Of a stretch of 64,000 bases of DNA, positions 1-10,156 are shown piece after piece. This DNA comes from Hortaea werneckii (lineage: Eukaryota > Ascomycota > Dothideomycetes > Mycosphaerellales > Teratosphaeriaceae). Numbering within the stretch: position 1 is the stretch's first letter; the number at the start of each line of letters is the position of its first letter. Below the pieces are notes generated by a model. It did not search any database and had not been told where the DNA came from. It saw only the letters and a list, made by a program, of their open reading frames with translations. The DNA lies in assembly GCA_037044905.1 (NCBI GenBank), contig JBAOKB010000020.1:1674001-1738000 (forward strand). The letters run 5' to 3'. The translations under genes were made by a program, and so were the position numbers.

Positions 1-1429
1 CGGAGTACTTGGTATAAGCAGTCTACGTCTGGTCCTACGCCTGAGATTCGAGTGAATCCATGTGCCGTTATCGCTGCAGCCCCGGATGGGAGCTCGTACA
101 ATATCTGTGAGTGCTCTTCATAATGTTCCCCATACAAGTTCTGAAATGACTAACGTATATGGCTGGCAAGACATGTTCGGCGGTCAAAGACTGCAGCCGT
201 ACGGAAGCCAGGAACAGTACGATGATATGTGGATCCTCACGCTACCATCTTTCACTTGGATCGAGGTCGATATGAGTGGGCAGTCAGTACCCTACGGTCG
301 TTCGGGACATTCTTGTAATATTTGGGATGGCCAGATGGTAATGGTTGGTGGCTATGTTGGTGATCAACTCAGCTGCGAAAGCCCAGGGATTTATGTTTTC
401 GATCTGAGTAATTGCCAATGGGTACAAGAGTTCACCGCATTGAGTCCAGGCAAAGATGGCAGCTCGTCACCATCCGCAGGGTCAGGCACGACTGGGGATG
501 AAGATGAGGACACTACTAACGCCGAATCTACATTCAATTCCACTGGCTCCAACAACCCTCTAAATCAGCAACCAGCGCAGATAGCCAATGACACTGATCC
601 CGGAGGACTGGAAGGCTCATATGGATACAGAGTCCCACAAATCGTCATAGACAAAATAGGCGGCGACGAGAACGGGGGCGCCACAGTCACAACCCCCGTA
701 GTAACAGCAACCGACGGACCATTAGCGACAGGAAGTGCGACAACTTACACATTAACAAACGACCCGACCTCAACCTCTCAACCGAGTTCCTCAGATGATA
801 ATGACGAAAACTCCAATGGCGGCAGCAAAACTAAAGACGATCCCAACCCCAACAACAACAAAAGTTCCTCCTCAGACTCCCAGGGAAACAACCCCAACAT
901 CCCCGCCATAGTAGTCGGCACGATTTGCGGCCTGCTCTTCCTCCTAGCGCTCTACCTAGCCTTCTGCGCCTACATCTACCGCGCCCAGCTGGGCCTCTAC
1001 CGTCGACACGTGGAGATGATGAACCGACGACAGCAGCGCATCGGGAGCGAGGAAGAAGAAGACGAAAAACTCCCCGCTGCGGGTTTCCCAGGTGCGGGGT
1101 TGTTGATGGCTGCTAGTACGGACGGGAGGAGTGGGAGTAGTAGTGGGAAGAACAGCTCCGAGCGGAGTACGAAGAACGGGAGGAGAGGTGGGGGTGGGGG
1201 CGCTATGTGGAATGGTGGTGGCGGCGGAGGAGGGATTCATGAGAGATATCAGAATGGCAATGCCCCTCCTTTAATGGGTCAACCGAATCCGCATCCTATG
1301 ACGACAACGGGGGAAGGAGGAGGGAGCGAGAGGAGCAGTACGGAAGATCTGCTCGCCGGCCAGGAACCGAGCTTCGTAGGCGTTCTCTTGAACCCTAGGA
1401 GGAGTTTGAAGGTTGTGAATCGGGATTGA
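1..1429 (+). CDS. Kelch-repeat single-pass membrane protein (5' end outside window)
   Basis: Two exons are visible, 1-106 and 171-1429. The 64-bp intron (107-170) has GTGAGT, a GACTAAC branch site and CAAG; splicing joins the frame as Tyr-Asn-Ile-Tyr-Met-Phe-Gly-Gly, a kelch blade signature that the unspliced frame destroys. The first about 120 residues are kelch blades (YMFGG, MVGGY, YVFDL...W). A long Ser/Thr/Asn/Asp-rich stalk follows, then one clear membrane helix around 900-980 (IPAIVVGTICGLLFLLALYL) and a basic, glycine-rich cytoplasmic tail with two poly-Gly runs. The layout suggests an extracellular or lumenal propeller held at a membrane, as in many fungal kelch cell-surface proteins. 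Ligand and role cannot be read from the sequence. The start codon lies left of the window. Confidence 0.85.
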
Positions 1430-2518
1430 GCAGGAAATTACTCTCTTGATTTGCCGTACTCTTCCTGCTCTCCAGCATTTGTGTGTCAACACCCTCCCCC
1501 CTTCCTCCGCCCCCCTTGAACTTTTTTGTTTCTTTACCCCCTCAACCAATTTTCTCACAAATAAGCTGATGGATAAATGAATCCTTTTTGAAAAAGAAAA
1601 AGAAAAAAAGAGCTATTCGAGGACTCTTTGCCCCCAAGCTCCTTCCCCATCGATTGCCTGTGCCTTCCATACAAGGGGGGAAAAGAAAAAGAAAAGCAGT
1701 AGACAATCCCAGAATTGTCGCCATCTTCTCTCTCGCGCGTGCCGAGGGATCCTCTAGGTATTTCAATCTTGCCATACCAGCAGAAGAGAAATAACAAAAA
1801 GGAAGCGAAGGGTGAGTGTGAAAAAAAGAAAAGAAAAAAGAAATAGATAGACGGGAAAGGAAAGGAAAGGAAAAGAAAAGAAAGTATCTCCCTCGTGCCA
1901 CACCCATCAAACCCATGCGAACAGTATTCCAAAAAGGAAAAGACAAGGGGGGAAGGAAATTGAAAGAGACAAACAAGCCATCTAATCCTCTCCAGATTGC
2001 TCCAGCGAGATCATACATAAGTTCTCCCACCTTAACTATCTATCTTCTATGCCTTCTATCATCTATGAAATTCCCTCGTCCGACCTTTTTCGTTTTCTCC
2101 ACCCTCCTTCTCTTCGGGGAGAGGGAGAAAGAGACCGTTCTAAACGCCTACGCCCACGCTAATTACCAAAAACCAAAAAAAAAAAAAAAAAAAGAACGCC
2201 CGCTCAGAGGTGTATATAGTGAACCCCACCATTCCCCCCATTCCCGATAACCCCTTTCAAGGATGGAAAATATCCGAAAGGCCGGCCGGCCGGCCAGCCC
2301 GGGTGTGTGTCTAGAACGATGGTGAAAACCCAGAGAGGAAGGCCAGCACACCAGATCGAGGAGAAAGAAGACTCCGGCCCATCATCATCCCGTTTTCCCT
2401 CCCAAACCCCCATGTCCTTGAAAAGAGAGCCAGCCAGACACCAAAGTAAAAAAATAAAAAAATAAAAAAGTCAAAGACGGGGGGGGAGGGAGAGGCAGAG
2501 AGAGAATAATTCCTCCCC
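1430..2518. other. Convergent intergenic spacer with purine/pyrimidine tracts
   Basis: No convincing gene. This space between two converging genes is low-complexity: A/G-rich runs (1588-1620, 1800-1885), a 19-nt poly(A) at about 2175-2193, a tandem GGCC run (2280-2295) and an A/G-rich stretch at 2445-2510. Short open frames here are artefacts of the biased composition. Confidence 0.6.
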
Positions 2519-4048
2519 TCACCCATGCCACCTCACCTCACACCCCTCAAACCCACTCTTAAACTTCTGCACCCGCTCCTGCATCCACCCAGAAACCCAA
2601 TGACCCTGCCCTCCATCGCCCCCACCTTCCCGCTGCTGCTCATCACTACCCCCAAACCTCACCACATCGCCCAAATAACACCGCCCCTCGGGCAAAAACA
2701 TCCACTGCACACACTTCCTATGCCTCCTACACGCCTCCGCACAAGCATCCTGACTCTCGACAGCCTCCTGCTCGAACGGTTTAAGCCGCTCAAACGGCTC
2801 AGTCGGGGCCTGCTCGCGCATCCGTGAGGGCAAAGCCAGCAGATCCGGCCGGACGAACCGCCGATCCTGACTTAGATTCCTCCACGCAGTTCTATTAACC
2901 GAAATATGCCGATCGATGAAATGCTCGAAGACGTCGCGGTAGAGATACGGTTCCTCCCAACCGTGGGCCGCGATCCAGGAGGTTTCGAATTGGAAGAGCG
3001 AGTCGATTTCGATGGGGGTGACGTGGTGCCAGGTTAACGCGACGGTGCACCAGTGGTCGGGTTTCCAGTCGATGGAGCTCACGGTTTCCCCCTGGATTAA
3101 GGGCCAGGCGGGGGTGAGGGGGACGTCGACGTCGAGGAAGGCGCGGGCGACGATTTCGTCGCCGCAGCAGGAGGTGGAAGTTGTTTCTTCCCAGAGGGAG
3201 TCGTAGGTTGGTTTGCCGAGGGAGCGGCGTTTGGTTTCCAGGCGGTCGGCGGCGCGCCGCGAGATCACCACGCCGCTGCCGCCGTGCGCGAAGGTCGTGG
3301 AGCCGATGACGTTCTGCGCGCCGAGGTAGTAGGGTTTGGTTGGGTCCATGGTCCGGAGCCATTGCAGCAGGTTCGTCCAGGAAATGCTGGTGTCGGCTTC
3401 CATGAGCAGGAACCATTCGATGTGGGCGGGCGCGGTTTCGAAGGCTTGGTGGAGCATGGGCAGGAACTTCCACTTGTCGAGGTTCCAGCCTCCCGAGCCG
3501 GATAGGGCGTGGAGGTTCTGGCCTTCGCGTTGGTATTGTTGCAGTTTTCGGTAGAGCTCAAAGTCCTCGTGGTGGTCGCGGAAATGGCTCGAGATGGGGG
3601 CGATGGCGTCGTGGATGGGGATGTCGGCGAAGTTCTGGGCGAGGTCGGAGAAGATCATAAAGTGCGGGACGCAGGTGAAGGTGGTCATGAAGTGGGTGGG
3701 GAGTTTTTGGTAGAGCTCGGTTGCGCCGGTCTTGAGCATGATGAGGACATTGTCTGCGCCGGGGACGGAGAGACAGGATTCGGGTTCGTCGGATGCGGAA
3801 GTGTTGGTCGCATGGTGGACGCTGGGTGTGGTGTTGCTGCTCTTGTCTTGCGTAGTGGATTCCGACTCGTAATGGGAAGCTTGGTCGGGTTGGGTGTGCA
3901 AGTGGGCGGGCGATGTCGAATGCGAACGATATGGAGATTGGTCGGGGAGGAAGGTGTCGCGGAAGAAGAAGATGGCGACGAGGATGAGGGCGAGAATGGC
4001 GATGCGAGGGAGGGTGAGGATTCGCGGGGAAGAAGGCGAGGCGGTCAT
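2519..4048 (-). CDS. Type II membrane glycosyltransferase, GT31-like, with C-terminal PAN/apple-like segment
   Basis: Single exon, 509 residues. Residues about 14-31 form a signal-anchor helix after a short basic N-terminus, the usual Golgi type II layout. A Ser/Thr-rich stem follows, then a catalytic region resembling the fungal GT31 / DUF604-type beta-glycosyltransferases: it has WFLLMEADTSISW around residues 208-220, in the place of the metal-binding acidic motif, and GGSGVVISRRAADRL. A Cys-spaced stretch near residues 420-455 (DACAEACRRHRKCVQW ... GRCYLGD) looks like a PAN/apple module. Known family members transfer a hexose onto glycans in the Golgi; donor and acceptor here are unknown. 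The EAD motif instead of a classic DxD is typical of the fungal branch as I recall it, not proof of inactivity. Confidence 0.75.
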   Translation of the reverse strand: MTASPSSPRILTLPRIAILALILVAIFFFRDTFLPDQSPYRSHSTSPAHLHTQPDQASHYESESTTQDKSSNTTPSVHHATNTSASDEPESCLSVPGADNVLIMLKTGATELYQKLPTHFMTTFTCVPHFMIFSDLAQNFADIPIHDAIAPISSHFRDHHEDFELYRKLQQYQREGQNLHALSGSGGWNLDKWKFLPMLHQAFETAPAHIEWFLLMEADTSISWTNLLQWLRTMDPTKPYYLGAQNVIGSTTFAHGGSGVVISRRAADRLETKRRSLGKPTYDSLWEETTSTSCCGDEIVARAFLDVDVPLTPAWPLIQGETVSSIDWKPDHWCTVALTWHHVTPIEIDSLFQFETSWIAAHGWEEPYLYRDVFEHFIDRHISVNRTAWRNLSQDRRFVRPDLLALPSRMREQAPTEPFERLKPFEQEAVESQDACAEACRRHRKCVQWMFLPEGRCYLGDVVRFGGSDEQQREGGGDGGQGHWVSGWMQERVQKFKSGFEGCEVRWHG

Positions 4049-5126
4049 GATGATGGTGAAGAAGCTTTCGCCCAGGAAGAAGAGAAAGTAAAAGAGCGTG
4101 AGAGTCCCTCCTGCTATGAGAGGGACGGGAGGAGAGTGAATGAATGTGATGGGAACATGGGAAGCTTTGAAGGGAAGCTTACTACTGAGTAGCTCCAGCG
4201 ACAGTGTCGCAGGACAGCGCTGTAGTTGTAAGAGGGCTTACCTTATTACCTTCAGGTACCGGTACAGTAGCTGAAAAGATTGATGAGCATCAGGGTAACT
4301 GCCAGGCGTCGTAAGCACCGCACGACCAAAGCTTATTTTTTTTATTTGGTGGAGACTCGCGTCTATACTTGCACTCTCCAAGCCAAATAACAGTATCGTC
4401 TCTCCCAAACTATGCCACTTGAACCAAAAGCAGTAAGTACAGCAGACGGCTGGTTGGCACATGTACTACTCCCCTTCATGAATACCTCAAGGTGGCATCG
4501 GAAGCAGGAGATTGGCGTCCTAAACCATAAGTTGGTCCTCAGTGTAGCTCTTCGTATACCTCCTCCACTGCTGACGACGCGCATCATGGATCATCATTCG
4601 AGGCCGATCATCACCAAGCTGATCCCTGCGGTGGGTGAGTGGGAGAGTGGATGCGAAGAGTGCGAGGTTACGTGTGCAAAGGCGTTGAAACCACCAACGT
4701 CGCCCGTGTCTCTTTTCCTGCCGGTCGCAACCTTGCAATTCGCCGCTAAGAAGGAGGCTTGGCAATGCTTGACGTCCACGTGATGCAACTCAATTTGTCT
4801 GGGCCGTCTCGTACTGTACTATCTCTATCTACCTAGGTACCTTTAAATCGTCAGAATCAAATGGCCGACTGATACAATCTCGATAGCGATGACCACCACT
4901 TCCGTCACTTCACGATAAGGGATTGACATCAAGTCGCTTCATACTTCATACATAGGAATCTACAAGGTTTCAACTCATACCAACCATCCATTCCCAGCAA
5001 AACCGAATCCCGATGAAACCGCCAAACCAACCTGATGCATCCACTGCATACATCCGCACAAAGACCCCTCCCACCATTCTGACCTCCCTTCTCAAAAACC
5101 CATCACCCTCCCATTTGGAGTGGAAG
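4049..5126. other. Intergenic region upstream of the GT31-like gene
   Basis: No supported gene. It holds the promoter of the minus-strand GT31-like gene (4049 upward) and the 3' flank of the Lys/Glu protein gene. A palindromic TACCTAGGTACC motif sits at 4830-4841. Confidence 0.5.
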
Positions 5127-6591
5127 TCAAACCTTATGCACCGTCAACCACACCGGCGGCAACGACTTCCCGCGCTTCCCATTCCACCCCATACTCGCCA
5201 ACGACACTTTCGCTTTATCGCTCCCGTACGCGACCGTCGTACCCTATGATTTGTTTCTTCGTCAGCATTCGTTCCCTCTTCCCTTCTCGATCCTACTCTC
5301 TTTCCTCCCGTTCTCCTCTCTACTCACGACCTCCACCTCCATCCGCCTTTCCCGGCAAAAGCAAAAAATGCAAAAATGCAAAAAATAGAAAAAAGAACAA
5401 ATGAAAAAAAAAAAACAAATGAAAAACAAAATAGAAAAAGGGGGAAAAAGGGAAAAAGGGATCAACAAGACAACAGAACTTGGCAGTCTCTCACTCCCCG
5501 CCCCAACATACCTTCAAAAAAGTATTATCCCCCACCTCAATCACCTCCGTCACGGCCCATCCTTGACACGCCGCCGCCTGCTTCTCCTCGGCCGTCGTCT
5601 CCGCATGATTCTGGTTCCGCGTGCGTTCGATGATACTCCGGACTGGCCAGTGGACATCCACCGTAAAAGCTTTGAAGGCTCTACGGAAGAACTCGGTTCA
5701 GTTTTAACTAAAGAGATACACAGAGAGAGAGAGAAGAGGGAGGGGAGGGGATGGGGGTTGGGTGGGCAAAGCAAAAAGACGAAACCACTGCCCCCTCCCC
5801 ATCAAAAAAGGAAACCAAAAAAGAAAAGAAGAAAGAAAAGAAGGGAGAAGGAAAAAAAAAAAAAAAAAAGAGACTTACTTCCGATCCCCCCTCCACCTCT
5901 CCTCCCAAATCTTGACCCCTTTGTTGAAGATGTGCAATTGGGTGAACTCGGCGCCGAACCAGAAATTCGTCCCCGGGGGGATGCGGGGCGGGAGGTAAGT
6001 GTTGATTATTTTTTTCTTCTTCTTTTTCGGTTCCTCCTTCTTGTCCTCCTTCTTGTCCTCCTTCTTGTCCTCCTTCTTTTCTTCCTTTTTCTCTTCCTTC
6101 TTATCCTCCTTCTTGTCCTCCTTCTTGTCCTCCTTCTTTTCCTCCTTCTTTTCCTCCTTCTTTTCCTCCTTCTTTTCCTCCTTCTTTTCCTCCTTCTTTT
6201 CCTCCTTCTTTTCCTCCTTCGCCAAAGCGGAACCTTCTTTCTTCTGGGCCTTGATCGTCGAAGCAACTGGCGCAACAGCAGCGGGAGGAGGTGGTGGTAA
6301 AGGCGGGATCAGAATCTTCTTCGTCGGCGCTTTAGGTTTTTCTTTTGTTGCCGCTTTCTCATCCGTTGGAGCTGGTGGAGCCAGGTTCGGATTAAAGGTG
6401 AATAGGCCGCTGATCCCTACGGGTCCTGGGATGCTGCAGTAGGGTCCTGGACCGAAGTGGAAGATGTTTGCCGGCGGTGGTGGTGGTGGTGGGGGGTAGT
6501 AGAACATGATAGTCGGGCCGGGTGGCGGGGGAGGAGTGGGAGGGGATGTTAAGCCGGTCTCGGCTCGCCACTGGTTGATGGGCTGTGGCAT
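5127..6591 (-). CDS. Conserved fungal protein of unknown function with a Lys/Glu tetrapeptide repeat (3 exons)
   Basis: Exons on the minus strand: 6591-5879, 5680-5512 and 5243-5127 (999 nt, 332 aa). Donor GTAAGT (5878) pairs with acceptor CCGTAG (CTGAAC branch just upstream); donor GTATGT (5511) pairs with CATAG. All phases close. The N-terminal half is Pro-rich (PPPPPPG blocks) followed by about 16 KKEE/KKED tetrapeptides. The C-terminal about 135 residues look conserved: PPGTNFWFG, LHIFNKGVKIWEE, CQGWAVTEVIEVGDNTFLK, SLASMGWNGKRGKSLPPVWL. From memory this C-terminal block resembles small uncharacterised proteins common in Pezizomycotina. The last two exons are short and would be missed by open-frame scanning. 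Function unknown; the charged repeat suggests a disordered linker. Confidence 0.8.
6031..6219 (-). repeat. 12-nt coding minisatellite (KKEE/KKED array)
   Basis: About 16 units of a 12-nt repeat (TCCTCCTTCTTT or ...TTG on the plus strand) inside exon 1 of the Lys/Glu protein. It is strictly in register (period 4 residues) with E/D variants in blocks, which points to growth by slippage under frame constraint. The strand asymmetry is complete, all pyrimidine on plus. Confidence 0.9.
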
Positions 6592-7734
6592 AAGAGGAGA
6601 AGATCTCAGGAAAAAGCTTTAAGGAGTCGTACGCTTTGGAATTTGGGGGATGCTGGTAGATGCTCGATTGGTTGACTGTTTACAGGACTTCTTCTCCACA
6701 CCGGATACGGTATTCTAAGAGGAAGGGAAGGTTACGAAGAGCAGCGCAAGTCTTTCCGTCAATCTATCATGCACACCATAGATGCGCTGGCATAGTGACT
6801 GGCCACACCGGGTTGGGGTTGGGAAAACCGACCACATGCCGCTTTCCAGGCATTCCCAACGTTCAGGTCAGAGTCAGAAGATGTTACAACACATCTGGGA
6901 ACGTGATAGCGAGGCTGTGTACTCTCCGACTTCGGTGCACACGGGATTTGGTGGAGTTTCGTTTGTCTTTGGGATCAGCTGGTACGGGGTGTAAGACACT
7001 GAGATTGCCTTTTCGACAGCATGGTCGGCCGTGTAGGGAATGCGGCTGCTGAAGTCCAACGATTTATCAGATTTATCAGATGGGTTCTTTTGTCCCCTCT
7101 CTGCCTTTTCTTTTTTTCTTTCCTTTTTTGTTTTCTCAGATTCCTTTTTCGGCTGAGAAAAAGTGAATGCTTCAAGTGGTATGAAAGGATATCTCGACCT
7201 TGGTGCAACAGCACGCTTATCAATCCATACTTGTGGCTCACTCGCTAGTTGGCATGGAGACTAGTTGACACAAGAAAAGAAGGAGAGGGTTGTCCAAAAG
7301 CCTGTGCCAATCGTACCAGCCCGCCTCCTACTCTTCAATCAGGAACGCCTTTCATCGAGAGCTCGGAGGCACTGTGTGCTCCTCGCATCTACATGGCTAT
7401 TGCGAGAAAGAGCAAATGCGATCCCAAGCCTCTGCCTCCAAACCTTTGTCTCAGGAGCTACTGCAGTTGTACGAAGGGACAGCCGGGTCTTGGCATGCTT
7501 GTTCGGAACGAGTGATCCTTGGACGCCACGAGGAGCACTGCAATAGCTCGTCCGCCTCTTTTTGCGGGGGGAAAGAATGAAGCACATCCGAGCACTGCAG
7601 TAATAGACGGGGCGATCTGATGAGGACTGTATAAATATTCCGCTGGGAGTCGGATCTTGTTCACTACTCATCCCGCAATCTTGAAGACTTTACAGTATTC
7701 CAAAGGGCAATAAAGATCTCTCCAGATACTTGCC
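6592..7734. other. Divergent intergenic region
   Basis: No supported gene. It lies between the minus-strand Lys/Glu protein and the plus-strand secreted protein and should hold both promoters. Apart from the TATA element at 7630, I see a pyrimidine tract (7090-7145) and nothing else. Confidence 0.5.
7630..7637 (+). promoter_or_regulatory. TATA box of the secreted-protein gene
   Basis: TATAAATA lies 98-105 bp upstream of the ATG at 7735, a usual spacing for a TATA-containing fungal promoter. Confidence 0.6.
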
Positions 7735-8611
7735 ATGCATTCCTCCTTAGTCATAGCAGTCTTACTTCCGCTCCTAAGCAGCGCTCTGCCCGCGACGGAC
7801 GGCAAACCGTCAATATCCTGGAACTCGGACGGACGGCAAGTCGTCTCCTTCGCAGGCGATAGCGCCGTCAATTTCGACGATTTAGACGCAGAGACTGGGC
7901 TGGATCTTCCTATTCGCTCTCTGAAGTCTGTGTGTGCCTATAGCCTGCTCTCCTATGACAACCTAGGTGTTGTGAACAACGCTATGACCAAGAAGGCTGG
8001 GCTAAAGCCTTTCTCGAAACCTAATGTCCTCGGCTTTGATAAGGTCTTTGTTCCGCGAGGAAAGCAGACTATTACTTCCAAGTACAATGACAGTACTACT
8101 GATTTCTGTGAGTACTTCTCCACCTCCAATCTTCAATCACGGCCGGCAATGGACAGAAGAGCGAAAGGGAACTTGGTTGTATCAGAATACAAGGATCGGT
8201 CCAGGCCCCTGACTCTCTGTGTGCAGTCGATCTCAAGTCCTTCTACTTCGGCTGTATCCTCACCAACGTCACCTCGCTCGGTGTTGTGCCGGTACCTTGC
8301 TCAATGACCGTCACCGCCTTCTTCGAGGAAGAGCCGGAGGCTCAACAAACGGTCAAGTTTACGCCTAAAGGGCTTTGGAGCACCATGGCACACGCCTTCC
8401 TATCGAGATTCGAGGTACGTAGGAGATACGGTGCTCTCAAATCGTCCTGGGCGGATCATCATGGCTGATTCGGGGCTTCTGGTACTAGCACGTCGATCGT
8501 GTGCAGTTCGGCCTTGAAGGCAATCTGGAGACGAAAGCATTTGCTGTGCTTTTCGACAATTTCGAATACGATGCCATTCTGAAGAAGGGGGCCAGATACG
8601 AGCCAGACTGA
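7735..8611 (+). CDS. Small secreted protein, unknown function (3 exons)
   Basis: Exons 7735-8107, 8227-8414 and 8489-8611 (684 nt, 227 aa). Introns have GTGAGT...GTGCAG and GTACGT...ACTAG ends and close in frame. Residues 1-18 are a signal peptide (SLVIAVLLPLLSSALPA). The mature chain has the segments VLGFDKVFVPRGKQTI, LKSFYFGCILTN and VQFGLEG, with few cysteines. I recall similar LKSFYFGC-type secreted proteins in other ascomycetes but no named family. Reading straight through the introns gives a false longer or truncated protein. Could be a wall-associated or effector-like protein; nothing shows which. Confidence 0.75.
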
Positions 8612-9095
8612 AAAAGCACCGTCAGCTGGGACGACTTGATGGACTCCCTATCACGAGCCTCGTCTCGCGAATCGTCTGAGATCATGCAGAGGCATGGCCA
8701 GGATCCCATATCAAGTCGTTCCAGGAACCCACGCTGGTTTTCGAGTTGGGAGTACAGGATTGGGTACCGTACCGAGCTTTGGTTCCGGCGACGTGTTGGG
8801 CTTCTTGTCTCAATTCTGTACCGACAATTTAGTGGCAACATAGCTAGCTATAGTATCAGTGCGATGTAAGTGCGTCCTCGAAATTATCGTCAGGCCATGA
8901 AATACCAGTCAGGAGACCAAGCTGGACGACGCTCGTGAGATCTGCGGTTACTTGATGTCCTAATGAGCCCTAGTCGAAGGGCTGACCAACTCATGGAATT
9001 GGTTCATCTATACTCATGAAATCTGACCACAAGGCATCAAGTATTCTCAGAGCCTCTCGCCTCAGGCCTTTACCAGACTCTACATGGCATTCTCT
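8612..9095. other. Convergent intergenic region
   Basis: 3' flanks of the secreted protein gene (+) and the small unknown gene (-). I see no gene or repeat. Confidence 0.5.
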
Positions 9096-9656
9096 TTACA
9101 TCAGCTTCCTAGCGGCATCTTTCATGTCGTTGCCAATCACTGGCTTCTCGCCACTCTGGTTGGGATACGACATGCTGACCATCTGGTCAAGCATCCCAGG
9201 CGGCTGGTCCAGGAGCAAGTTAGCCGCCATCACTGAGCGACTCATGATATCGCTCCATCGCTCCTTGACGTCTGGCTTGTTTGGTAGCGCAGGGTCGATC
9301 ATGTAAGCCATGGTCTGTCATAAGGACAGTCAGCGAAAGGAAAGATGACACATCAGACGAGGGATACGGCAGCGGTAAAGGCTTGCTGTGAAGACATAGA
9401 GACGAGGGCATACAATGGTTCGCCCGACAAAGTCCCGCATGAAGTAGACGGTGTTCTTTTCGTGGGCCGGCTGCGCATAGATTTGTTCATTGTTCCGGCT
9501 CATGCCTGGGTGATTGGCAAGCAATTGATAGAGTTCCTTCAGGCTCTGCACCTGGTTCTTCCAGGCTTCGCAGGCATGGTCTGGGATGGGGTTGTTGATC
9601 AAGACCTCAGTGAATACTGCTCGCGAGGAAGTGTTTGGGTCTGCTTGTGCGGCCAT
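9096..9656 (-). CDS. Small conserved-looking protein, unknown (2 exons)
   Basis: Exons 9656-9414 and 9314-9096 (462 nt, 153 aa). The 99-bp intron starts GTATGC and ends ATGACAG with a GCTGAC branch site; both exons are whole codons. I chose the ATG at 9656 (MAAQADPN) over the in-frame ATG at 9710 because the latter lies only 25 bp from the TATA-like element at 9735-9744 and encodes an unconvincing leader. The protein is soluble, with WKNQVQSLKELYQLLANHPGM and MIDPALPNKPDVKERW. No family recognised, no signal peptide or membrane segment. Confidence 0.65.
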
Positions 9657-10156
9657 TGTGGCGAGATGGAGAATGGGTGTTAGGTGATAGGACAAGTGAT
9701 GTTTAATCAAGAGACTGGGAAGTTTGACTTTCTGTATTTAAATAGACACCTACTGATGAGGAGTATGTCTAATCACAACAATGGTTGCTCCAAGAAGAAT
9801 ACTATGTTTCGCGCTGGAAGTCCTCACCATCCGAAATGATGCAAGTAACGCGGGCAAGCGGGGCACAGACATGTCGGTTGCACACGCGAAAGCATGTGAC
9901 AGCGTGGGGTGCAGTGCGATCGGATGTCTGGAATTCGGGCGGCTCGATAGGACGATAGGCGGTCCTCGTTCACATCGCTTGTCGTCTTGGGTAGTGCCAA
10001 TGCAATGATCGACGTCGATGTAGATATCCAAATGTCCAGAGTTCGTATGACTGCCGTTTTCCAATATATTTTTGTATACAGCTGTAACACCGCCCCACAT
10101 CATCATCTTCGTCCCGAACCTTAGACGTACGTCGTGTCTCGCCAGCTGTCCTCCAC
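9657..10156. promoter_or_regulatory. Divergent promoter region
   Basis: 500 bp between divergent start codons of the small unknown gene (-) and the Sec24-family gene (+). A palindromic TATTTAAATA sits at 9735-9744, 79 bp upstream of the minus-strand ATG; no clear TATA box precedes the plus-strand gene. Confidence 0.55.

Noticed and set aside
4412..4783. 123-codon plus-strand frame
   Set aside because: No recognisable features and lies in a promoter region.
5401..6300. 299-codon plus-strand frame
   Set aside because: Antisense of the Lys/Glu repeat plus intron homopolymers; poly-Leu/Phe product is an artefact.
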